A stretch of 15,000 nt of DNA, taken from positions 9,199,979 to 9,214,978 of the forward strand of contig CAUJGJ010000313.1 in the NCBI GenBank assembly GCA_963170055.1, written 5' to 3'. Origin of the DNA: Halisarca cf. caerulea. Its lineage: Eukaryota > Porifera > Demospongiae > Chondrillida > Halisarcidae. Below, one piece after another: positions 8,538 through 15,000 of the stretch. The translations under genes were made by a program, and so were the position numbers. Position 1 is the stretch's first letter. Every line of letters begins with the position of its first letter. Below the pieces are notes generated by a model. The model saw only the letters and a list, made by a program, of their open reading frames with translations, was not told the origin of the DNA and did no database searches.

Positions 8538-8730
8538 ATCTCGGTTTTGATTACCACGTGTACCCTGGATCAGTTTCGTTCATTTCCTCTTCGTTTTGGT
8601 TGTTTGGTATGCTGATTAGCGGACCGGTGTGTTTTCATGCATTCGTCCGGACTGTCCCTTGTCCACGTGGTATGGTCTAGCTGGTTAGACTAAGAAATCG
8701 GCTGGGAAAATGGCGACGTTGGGATACTAA
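8538..8730. promoter_or_regulatory. Short bidirectional promoter region between MATE copy B and LDAH-like gene
   Basis: The two start codons lie 193 bp apart on opposite strands, so both promoters must share this interval. It contains two CACGTG palindromes (8555-8560 and 8664-8669), which bind bHLH-zip factors such as USF or MITF/TFE in animals. It also has two AAATGGCG motifs (8708-8715 and 8729-8736) resembling YY1 sites found at animal initiators. There is no TATA box. Activity is inferred. Confidence 0.6.
8710..8730 (+). CDS. Seven-codon uORF (MATLGY-stop) abutting the LDAH start codon
   Basis: ATG at 8710 is followed in frame by five codons and TAA at 8728-8730. The main ATG begins at the next base, 8731. 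The uORF start has A at -3 and G at +4 (strong context), whereas the main start has T at -3 and G at +4. It matters only if transcription starts upstream of 8710. If so, the LDAH start would depend on leaky scanning or reinitiation. Otherwise this is simply a YY1-like ATGGCG motif. Confidence 0.4.
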   Translation: MATLGY

Positions 8731-9648
8731 ATGGCGGTCTCGGAAGAGCCTTTGGTACGCTTGACGACCATCAACAGAACACCGACCCATGTTGTCGAGG
8801 CGACTAGTTTTTGCACTCCCCAGAGGGCACCTAATGTAGTTGTTGTTCCGGGAAGTCCTGGTATGGGACACCTTTACGTCCCTTTTGTAAGAAAGCTGCA
8901 CGAGCTTTGTAATAGAAGAGTAAATTTATCAGTAGTGTCCCACGCTGGACATTCTCCTGGGAATTTCAGGGAAAGGGACAGCTGCAGTCGAAGATGGTAC
9001 AATCTTCAAGATCAGATTAGCCACAAAATGGCATACTTGCAGTCACAATTCCAACCCGAATCTCCTTTAATTCTCATTGGCCATTCCATTGGCTGTCACA
9101 TGATATTGCAGATGCTGAAAGACATTGATCCAGGCAGAATTCAAAAGGTAATCCTCCTGTTCCCTACTATAGAGAGAATGCATGAAAGTTCTTCAGGAAG
9201 GCGCCTGGCTCCTTTCTTCTCATGGCTAATACCTCTTCTTCTGTTCCTTACTTTCCTCTGTTTTCTTGTTCCTCGTTTTGTGACAAGGATATACTTGAGG
9301 ATGCGCTTCATGTACTGTCCACCAAAACATCAGGCGTACATGATTGAAGGGGCTATGAATATTGTTAATGTCAAGTCTGTGTACAACATTCTCACTATGG
9401 CAAACGAGGAGTTGGATGTGGTACGGGAGTTGGATGCAAGCACGATTGTCAAATTTGGCTCAAAGATGCATGTCTATTACGGTGTACGAGACCACTGGGT
9501 ACCCGACGATGCCTGTTGCAACTTCAGGGACAAGTTTCCCCACGTCCACGTGGAACAGTGTGAACATAATCACGAACACGCTTTCATACTCAAGAATTCA
9601 GACGACATGGCTGAGCATGTGTATTCGTACCTCCAAGGTTGCATATGA
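8731..9648 (+). CDS. LDAH: Lipid droplet-associated hydrolase-like alpha/beta-hydrolase
   Basis: This single-exon frame of 305 aa compares with about 325 aa for human LDAH. The protein is an alpha/beta-hydrolase fold serine hydrolase; animal LDAH sits on lipid droplets and affects sterol-ester and triglyceride turnover. The fold is visible in order: the oxyanion-side strand and loop NVVVVPGSPGMGHLYVPF (residues 35-52), SVVSHAGHSPGNF (67-79), and the nucleophile elbow LILIGHSIGCHM with Ser119 (113-124). LLFPTIERMHESSSGR follows at 142-157, a stretch strongly conserved in LDAH. A hydrophobic hairpin at about 162-182 (SWLIPLLLFLTFLCFLVP) is a likely membrane or droplet anchor. Candidate triad partners are Asp254 in YGVRDHWVP and His283 in EHNHEHAF. 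The ATG at 8731 fits the usual N-terminus. The gene is divergent from MATE copy B. Assignment is by recognised motifs, not by a database search. Confidence 0.92.
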   Translation: MAVSEEPLVRLTTINRTPTHVVEATSFCTPQRAPNVVVVPGSPGMGHLYVPFVRKLHELCNRRVNLSVVSHAGHSPGNFRERDSCSRRWYNLQDQISHKMAYLQSQFQPESPLILIGHSIGCHMILQMLKDIDPGRIQKVILLFPTIERMHESSSGRRLAPFFSWLIPLLLFLTFLCFLVPRFVTRIYLRMRFMYCPPKHQAYMIEGAMNIVNVKSVYNILTMANEELDVVRELDASTIVKFGSKMHVYYGVRDHWVPDDACCNFRDKFPHVHVEQCEHNHEHAFILKNSDDMAEHVYSYLQGCI

Positions 9649-9906
9649 GGACAAATATATTATATGGATTTATTTATAATTATCTATATATATACAGTCA
9701 ACTTATTATTATGTTCAAAGTACTATATATATAATAATATTATGTTTGCAGTTTATATAGTTTTCAATACATGCTATTATATGTTTATCATTGCATGCAT
9801 GATTGTATAAGTATAGAAGAATATATAATTTTATATATAATTATATGCACATGTACGTACATGTACATGTGTGAATTTACATGCATGCATGTGTGCACAT
9901 ATAATG

Positions 9907-9912
9907 TTTATT
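9907..9912 (-). terminator. Candidate polyadenylation signal for the C-clamp gene
   Basis: The first AATAAA seen on the minus strand below the stop codon at 10513 would imply a 3' UTR of about 600 bp and a tail-to-tail overlap with the LDAH transcript. It is a chance-prone hexamer. Confidence 0.25.
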
Positions 9913-9960
9913 CCCGCGGATTGCACTCCTGTGTGTATGTGTTATAGCTATGTATACAGA

Positions 9961-9966
9961 AATAAA
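9961..9966 (+). terminator. Candidate polyadenylation signal (AATAAA) for the LDAH-like gene
   Basis: This is the first canonical AATAAA downstream of the stop at 9648 and would give a 3' UTR of about 330 bp. AT-rich DNA produces chance hits, so support is modest. Confidence 0.4.
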
Positions 9967-10512
9967 AATGGCCAAATTTCTCACGAATAATTCATATTAA
10001 ATTCAAACCTAATGCAGATGATGCTCGAGCACATACACTCGTAAGCAAGCATAAGAAAAATCAATAAGAGAAATAAGAATTAAAAGAATGAAGCTAAGAA
10101 AAATCATTGTGATAATCAACTCAAAAGACACACACAGCAACTGTATGTTACTACGGGTTACAGTAAACACAATATACACACATACACCAAAAGAAGTACA
10201 CGTAATAACACTTTATGTAGGTGAATATAAAGTAGTTGTTATAAGTGGGTTCCAAAGGTCAAAAAGGACATTAAAATGTTACATTGACATATAAACAAGA
10301 TATGGGGTATAGGTGAAAATGGACATTTTAGATGACCATAATAAGGGAGCCTGTGGAGACTAACACAAACGTAGGCTCTCGGACACAAAAGATTCAAATT
10401 TGCTCAAGAAACACAACAAACACGAGGTAGTGGGGAGTGTAGACACAGGTACGTACATATGCATACTGAGAAGAGATCTGTCCCGCTCATGAGGCCACAA
10501 ATACGAAGGAGG

Positions 10513-10648
10513 TTAGAAATTCTGAAGGTATGAGGGATGGCTTGGCTGAATAGTTTTCTTTAGATCCTTTAGTCGCTCGCAGCCGTGTTTCTTGGTCTTG
10601 CATCCCTCACACCAGGAGGGGCGCTCATTGGGCCAAGTAGTGCGGCAA
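10513..10648 (-). CDS. Last exon of a C-clamp zinc-motif nuclear protein
   Basis: The exon follows a good acceptor, CTCCTTCAACAG (AG at 10650-10649), and ends at TAA 10515-10513. Its first base completes the split codon left by the upstream exon (AG|T, Ser). It then encodes 44 residues beginning CRTTWPNERPSWCEGCKTKK and ending PSYLQNF. The pattern C-x11-W-C-x2-C-x2-KK-x2-C matches the C-clamp, a small zinc-binding DNA-contact motif known in TCF/LEF E-isoforms and in the ZNF395/ZNF704/SLC2A4RG (HDBP) family. In that family it lies at the extreme C-terminus, as here. The exon is too short to appear as a long ORF; I called it from the splice phase and the motif. Confidence 0.72.
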
Positions 10649-10699
10649 CTGTTGAAGGAGTACACACACACACATAAGAGAAATTCTCAAATCACAGTA

Positions 10700-10848
10700 C
10701 AGTGAACCCCTCTGAACCAAACACTCCTTGGGGATGTAAATACTTGCCCCAAAAGCGTCCCAATATCAGTAAGGTTCTATACATGCTACAGCAAATGTGT
10801 GAAGGGGCTTGAAAGCCCACCCAGTTCAGAGAGGGGTGTAGGTGACAG
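10700..10848. mobile_element. Possible decayed pogo-like MITE
   Basis: The left end CAGTGAACCCCTCTGAACC is preceded by TA. The right side GTTCAGAGAGGGGTGTAGGTGACAG is an imperfect inverted copy. The right end lacks a clear CTG-TA border, so the limits are approximate. Confidence 0.4.
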
Positions 10849-10956
10849 AGAGTTTAATTGAGAGGGGATTCAATGCACAAGAATAGAGCATACACACACA
10901 GTTCAATCTCATGTAAAAATACCCCAAAATTTGGCAGGCTACCACAGATTGTGCTA

Positions 10957-11147
10957 TGGTGAAACATCTATAATAAGGACACCACTGGGACCACAGTAAG
11001 CTGTCCTGTATATGGAGGTGTCCATATTTCAGAGGATTCAAATGTACACAAGTTAAAGAGAGTGATTTCAAATGGGACAGAGCAGTGTGTTCTGTTTTTA
11101 AGGAGGTTTCTGCATTTCAGAGGTGTCCTTTAATAGAGGTTTCACTG
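10957..11147. mobile_element. 191-bp pogo/Tigger-like MITE, flanked by TA
   Basis: The left end TGGTGAAACATCTATAATAA plus GGACACC pairs with a right end whose reverse complement is CAGTGAAACCTCTATTAAAG plus GACACC. TA lies on both sides (10955-10956 and 11148-11149). There is no coding capacity. Confidence 0.7.
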
Positions 11148-11348
11148 TAGTTTCAAGAGGTGGTCAGATAGTCAACACCTCTGCCTGAACACACACACAT
11201 ACCCCAAGATTCTGCTGTTACACTCAAAAATTCGTGGTTACACCAGAGAAATTGCACTATTGATGCAGACGTGAACATACGTACGTATGCATACGTGCGT
11301 ACATACACATTTATGTACCTACTTACATATGTAGGTATGCACATATAA

Positions 11349-11526
11349 CAGTCAAACCTCTCTACAACAAACCCCCTCGGGACCACTGAAAAGGTTCACT
11401 ACATCCAGGTGTTCACTACATCAGGGTTCATTTACAATAGAGTAAATAGGTGTACATTCTAAGATCTATGTTTGTTATATCAGTGAGTTCATTGTATCCA
11501 GGGTTCATTGTAGTGAGGTTCAACTG
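11349..11526. mobile_element. 178-bp pogo/Tigger-like MITE
   Basis: The left end CAGTCAAACCTCTCTACAA is matched by the reverse complement of the right end, CAGTTGAACCTCACTACAA. TA follows the right end (11527-11528); the left border reads ATAA. Internal GTTCACTACATC-type phrases recur as short repeats. Confidence 0.7.
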
Positions 11527-11740
11527 TATACGCATGTATGTATGCACATACGTACATGCACAGTAGGGATCATATGTACTTATTATTCGACTACAGCTCA
11601 AATCAAAATTGCACAATTCTCACAACCCCGACTGCAGGTAGGCTGCAAAGAGGTATACATACATACATATGTACAAAGATGGTGGTGTGCCCAGACAAAG
11701 TACATAATCATCACAGCATCACACAGCCTTTTCTTCCTAC

Positions 11741-12603
11741 CTTTGGATTTTCTTGTGGGTCGGAGGAGGGGTTAGCTGTTGCGGGGAAGGAGGGCGACGA
11801 ATTTCTTGCAACTTTCCCTTTCTTTTCTTTCCAGATTTGCCCACCTTCCTGTCAGCAGAAGACATCGGGTGGTAGGAGAAGGGTGACCCCATTGCAGTGC
11901 CCTGCTCAGGAGTGACTGCCTGGTTGTGAAACATGCTGGCTGGGTCATAATGTTTCTTCCCGTTGAGTGTCGCACTTGGCGGTGGAGTCAAAGTGGACTG
12001 AGTGGAGGGAGTAGATATACTTGTGTGCAGAGACAAACGAGACATCATGTTGGTACTGGAGCCCTCTCCATCGGACAACTTCGAATCCGGCAACAAACTG
12101 GACTGAAGTGTATCAAAGGCTGAGGTGTGGGACTTCAACAAAGGCTGGTGGCTTGATGTGTAGAATACTGAATCTTGGATACTACCTGCATTCCCTGTCA
12201 ATTCTTTAGTCTGCACTTTCGGCTGATGCATCTTTTCCTGTGGTTTCTCCGTAAAACGTACAGGAGAGACAACGCTACTACCAGAACCCCCCGCCACTTG
12301 GGAATCTTGGAATACAAAGGTGAAGACATTGGATGCGAGGTTGGGGAGAGAAGAAGAGCGGTGACGAATGGCAATGTCCCTGTCAATCTTTCTCCTCTTG
12401 GCAGTAGGGACTTTGACAATTGGGCCATTTGGCAGCCCACTATAGGTATCTCTGCATTTGTACTTGAACAGTCCTTGCTGAGCAGCGTGTGACATGGAAA
12501 CAGATGAAGAAAGGGAGTCGTGGTCCCTGGCAGGTGGGAGGTCTTCTACCAAACAGTCTTCCGTGCACACGAGGTCTTCAGGAATGTCATCTTCTTCTGT
12601 TTC
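11741..12603 (-). CDS. Penultimate exon of the C-clamp protein: disordered, Ser/Pro-rich, with nuclear-localisation-like motifs
   Basis: The exon begins at GAA after the acceptor TGTGCACCCAG and runs 287 codons plus two bases to the donor CAAAG|GTAGGA. It opens with an acidic stretch (ETEEDDIPEDLVCTED). Around residues 67-76 lies a basic cluster, AKRRKIDRD. RHRSSSLPNL follows at 80-89, whose RSSSLP fits the mode-1 14-3-3 consensus RSxSxP. A second basic cluster, GKSGKKRKGK, lies near the end, followed by a proline-rich tail (RRPPSPQQLTPPPTHKKIQ) that leads directly into the C-clamp exon in frame. Low complexity and basic clusters suggest an unstructured nuclear regulator. I do not recognise an orthologue with certainty; architecture points to the ZNF395/ZNF704-like group. 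Upstream exons, including any C2H2 finger, were not found in the window. Confidence 0.75.
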
Positions 12604-12646
12604 CTGGGTGCACAGCAATGAGAAGTGGAAGAAAAGAAACATAACA

Positions 12647-12683
<37 letters not shown>

Positions 12684-13375
12684 GATACACACTTGCTGAA
12701 TTGGTTGATTACCTGAGGCCAACTAAAGCTGGGTTGAGCAATAGCTCACCAATGACAACTAGCCCCAAGCATAAATACTTGGTTACCATGGTTACCAGTC
12801 GCTACTGGCAGGGGCAGGAGGAGGTTGTAGGTGATCCAAGAATAACATATTATAGGATTTCAGGAGAACTGCAAGAATCTGACACTCGGTGGACCTCTGA
12901 ACAACTTTTAGACTACAGAGGTTATCGAATTATGGAGTGATTTATGAAGAGATTCCTGGAATAGTCTAATTTGGTGAGAGTAGACTGTATGTTGGATTAT
13001 TGAAGTGTCCAACTACACCAGTTCAACTGTACAGGTGGTAGAACCCACACATGCCTATGCAAAGGACTACTCCCAGGTGTGTGTGGGCTATTCAGAAGAA
13101 GTAGGAAATGAAATTTTCCCTGTCTGGACCCATCAAATAGCAGTGGTGAAAGGTCACTGCTAGGAGCCTCAGGAACACCAGGCTGTAAACACAAGTACCT
13201 ACCTACACTCACACAGCAATTAACGAGAGGAAGAACTAAACATGAATCTCATTGCAGGGTCCCCAGCAAGTATATACGTATGTACGTACATTCATACGCG
13301 CATACATACATATGGCATGTACATACGTATGTACGCACCTAAAGCATATATGCACACTTGCATGCAGCTATACAT
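12604..13375. other. Presumed upstream intron of the C-clamp gene; short (CA)n tract
   Basis: A (CA)n tract of about 33 bp lies at 12649-12682, close to the acceptor at 12604. From 12690 to 13240 the sequence is less repetitive. A minus-strand frame after an acceptor-like TTTACAG at 13189-13183 (PGVPEAPSSDLSPLLFDG...) was considered as an exon but has no convincing donor. GTACGTAC-type runs begin at about 13270. Confidence 0.4.
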
Positions 13376-13559
<184 letters not shown>

Positions 13560-13748
13560 AGAGTATGTGTGAACACATGCAGCCACTTAATGTAGCTACT
13601 ACTCACCCACACACATTTCCTACACACACAAACAAGGAAAACTATTAGAGGGGCAAGGTGCAGAGTACACAGCTGGTAGTGACCTGCAATGACAACATGT
13701 TTGCGTACACAAGGAAGTGTCGGAAAGGAAGGATGTATGTGTGCATGG

Positions 13749-13752
<4 letters not shown>

Positions 13753-13797
<45 letters not shown>

Positions 13798-13834
13798 AGT
13801 ATGTGTGTATGCGTGTGCATGTGTGTGTGCGTGC

Positions 13835-13884
<50 letters not shown>
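13753..13884. repeat. (GT)n microsatellite, ~130 bp, inverted relative to the 13376 array
   Basis: A (GT)n array on the plus strand interrupted by GCGCGCGTGAG and GCGTGCGTGCG blocks. It is the complement in orientation of the (CA)n array about 200 bp to its left. Confidence 0.95.
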
Positions 13885-13887
<3 letters not shown>

Positions 13888-14147
13888 TTCATACTTGTAC
13901 GATGTTAACATACGCATTCAATGGTATTCAAGTGCTGGTTCAGACCTGACTTTACACCATATCACTGATTGGTATGTATGCATACAGTCATCACATTCCA
14001 CCATAACTGTAGGTGCTGGGTACACAAAATCCTAAATTTTCCCACAAACACTTATTGAACCAGGCACTCAACATGCCTAACACCTGGGGCCAAAGTTGCA
14101 CCTCTAGAGAAACTAGGCTAAGATAAAGCTGTTTACATACATACGTA
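13885..14147. other. Unassigned sequence between two (GT)n arrays
   Basis: No gene was called. A minus-strand frame following TTTCTCTAG (about 14111-14103) reads plausibly protein-like for ~36 residues (VQLWPQVLGMLSAWFNKCLW...), but it has no clear donor and no family match. Confidence 0.35.
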
Positions 14148-14151
14148 TGTG

Positions 14152-14192
<41 letters not shown>

Positions 14193-14231
14193 GTATGTGT
14201 GTGTGTGTGTGTGTGTTGTGTGTGTGTGTGC
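14148..14231. repeat. (GT)n microsatellite, ~80 bp
   Basis: A (GT)n array on the plus strand broken by two TTGTATG/TTGTGTG interruptions. Confidence 0.93.
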
Positions 14232-14534
14232 CAACACACAGTGGCCTTCATCGTCGTCCTTGTTATACACAGGCAACCTCTAAACCCAGCTTTACAGAAC
14301 ATGCTGTGTACACAACCAGCAGAAGCTGTCGTACAAGATGGCATTGATTTCTGAACAGATGTCTCCCCAAGCAAAACTTTCTTGCAATTAAGCCTTACGC
14401 ACTGTACATATGAACATACATACGTATATCACAAGTATACACACACATAGCTAGCAAATCTGTTCATAAGGTCTTCCACTCATGACAAACCCTAATACAG
14501 TATGTACGTACGTACATACGTACATACATAAGTA
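14232..14534. other. Unassigned sequence with GTAC/ACGT tetranucleotide runs
   Basis: Short non-repetitive frames exist on both strands at 14235-14355, but none shows a recognisable family motif or a complete exon boundary pair. ACGTACGTACATACGTACAT runs occupy about 14500-14530. Confidence 0.35.
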
Positions 14535-14818
14535 TAATGAAATCCGTCTTAAAGACCACCTGTACACAAGGACCACCTGTACACAAAGACCACCTGTACA
14601 CAAGGACCACCTGTACACAAGGACTACCTGTACACAAGGCCCACCTGTACACAAAGACCACCTGTACACAAGGACCACCTGTCTATAGATGAACAATGCA
14701 GGCTGGTCCACAAACCACCAACAGCACTACCATTGTACTTCTACGTACATATGTAGGGACCACCTGCACCATGATCACTTGGTCCCTTGAGTGGTCTTTA
14801 CATAAGGGTTTGCCTGCC
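14535..14818. mobile_element. MITE-like element with an internal minisatellite
   Basis: The left end (TAATGAAATCCGTCTTAAAG then ACCACC) resembles, in reverse complement, the right end (CAGGCAAACCCTTATGTAAA then GACCACTC). TA flanks both sides approximately. The ends are like the pogo-type repeats elsewhere in the window but more decayed. Limits are approximate. Confidence 0.45.
14554..14683. repeat. 17-bp minisatellite, ~7.6 copies
   Basis: Unit GACCACCTGTACACAAG repeats head to tail from 14554. Copies differ at only one or two positions (GACTACC, GCCCACC and a terminal A/G). The frames through it (CTGGPCVQV-type) are repeat shadows. The unit begins with the GACCACC that forms part of the surrounding element's terminal region. 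Confidence 0.95.
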
Positions 14819-15000
14819 TATATGTACGTGTCTATGTACGTACGTACGTATGTACATACATAAATGTAGGCACACATGTATGGATGTGTATGGCACATAA
14901 TTAGTGTACAAATGTACATACGTACGCACATGCACAACACAACCCCTGTAGGTCAACACACCCTCTGTAGGTCAGCACAACCTATGACATACAGAAACAT
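14819..15000. repeat. Tetranucleotide-rich end of window with two short tandem units
   Basis: ACGTACGTACGTATGTACATACAT-type sequence at about 14824-14870 is followed near 14940-14985 by two copies of a ~20-bp phrase, CCYCTGTAGGTCARCACAAC. No gene was seen. Confidence 0.5.

Larger units (their letters stand above)
9649..10512. other. AT-rich convergent intergenic region with 3' UTRs
   Basis: The region lies between the LDAH stop and the stop of the minus-strand C-clamp gene. It contains ATATAT runs and CATGCATG/GTACATGT palindromes. One AATAAA lies on the plus strand (9961-9966) and one on the minus strand (9912-9907). No protein-like frame was recognised; a 68-aa plus-strand frame at 10088-10294 lacks any family feature. 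Confidence 0.5.
10649..11740 (-). other. Intron of the C-clamp gene, 1092 bp, colonised by MITE-like repeats
   Basis: The donor is GTAGGA just after CAAAG (GT at 11740-11739) and the acceptor is CAACAG at 10649. It is a phase-2 intron. It carries three inverted-repeat elements with CAGT-type ends plus ATGTAC-rich stretches. Confidence 0.7.

Noticed and set aside
8263..8680. Plus-strand frames at the 5' end of MATE copy B
   Set aside because: They are opposite-strand shadows of a clearly coding MATE exon and its promoter.
12494..12940. 148-aa plus-strand frame with a protein-like second half
   Set aside because: It is antisense to the C-clamp gene exon at its start and crosses a (CA)n tract. 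The ending part has no recognised motif or splice support.
12997..13212. Possible extra minus-strand exon after the acceptor-like TTTACAG at 13189-13183
   Set aside because: There is no convincing donor in phase 0, no family similarity, and the frame drifts into low-likelihood sequence.
14154..14354. Short plus-strand frame ending in ...AVVQDGIDF
   Set aside because: It begins in (GT)n repeat, and the remaining ~40 residues show no family feature or gene context.
14451..14711. Repeat protein of CTGGPCVQV units on the minus strand
   Set aside because: The 17-bp unit is not a multiple of three, so the peptide periodicity only reflects the minisatellite read through successive frames. The array lies within a decayed mobile element.

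Overview
The window is animal nuclear DNA. The genes are eukaryotic in form: GT-AG introns, a multidrug and toxin extrusion (MATE/SLC47) transporter with the animal-type extra C-terminal membrane segment, a lipid-droplet-associated hydrolase, and a C-clamp nuclear protein. They lie in AT-rich DNA full of (CA)n microsatellites, CATG/GTAC-rich tetranucleotide runs, a LINE fragment and several miniature inverted-repeat elements. Compact genes with short introns suggest an early-branching invertebrate such as a sponge, but the species cannot be fixed from the sequence.

Layout. (1) 1-1829, minus: copy A of a MATE transporter, cut by the left window edge. It has two exons split by a (CA)n-filled intron whose acceptor AG is damaged. 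(2) 1944-3750: a frameshifted, 5'-truncated non-LTR retrotransposon lies between two ~115-bp direct repeats, followed by the 3' end of a second, related element. (3) 3965-4588: a 624-bp non-autonomous element with terminal inverted repeats flanked by TA. (4) 5025-5840: a degenerate satellite, a pogo/Tigger-like MITE and a G15 tract. (5) 6175-8537, minus: MATE copy B, complete and apparently functional (618 aa, two exons). (6) 8538-8730: a short head-to-head promoter. (7) 8731-9648, plus: LDAH-like serine hydrolase in a single exon. (8) 9649-10512: AT-rich convergent intergenic DNA. (9) 10513-12603, minus: the last two exons of a nuclear regulator-like protein ending in a C-clamp zinc motif; its 1.1-kb last intron holds three MITE-like inverted repeats. 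(10) 12604-15000: presumed upstream intron or flank with large (CA)n and (GT)n arrays and a 17-bp minisatellite inside another MITE-like element. No upstream exon could be called there.

The two MATE copies are tandem paralogues, about 97% identical in exon 1 and about 94% in the visible part of exon 2. Copy B shares its promoter with LDAH and carries CACGTG boxes that copy A lacks. I see no bacterial operon, CRISPR array, tRNA or rRNA. Nothing here is clearly a new biological system. The most useful leads are the acceptor loss in copy A, the very long direct repeats around the LINE, the C-clamp gene, and the uORF that abuts the LDAH start codon.
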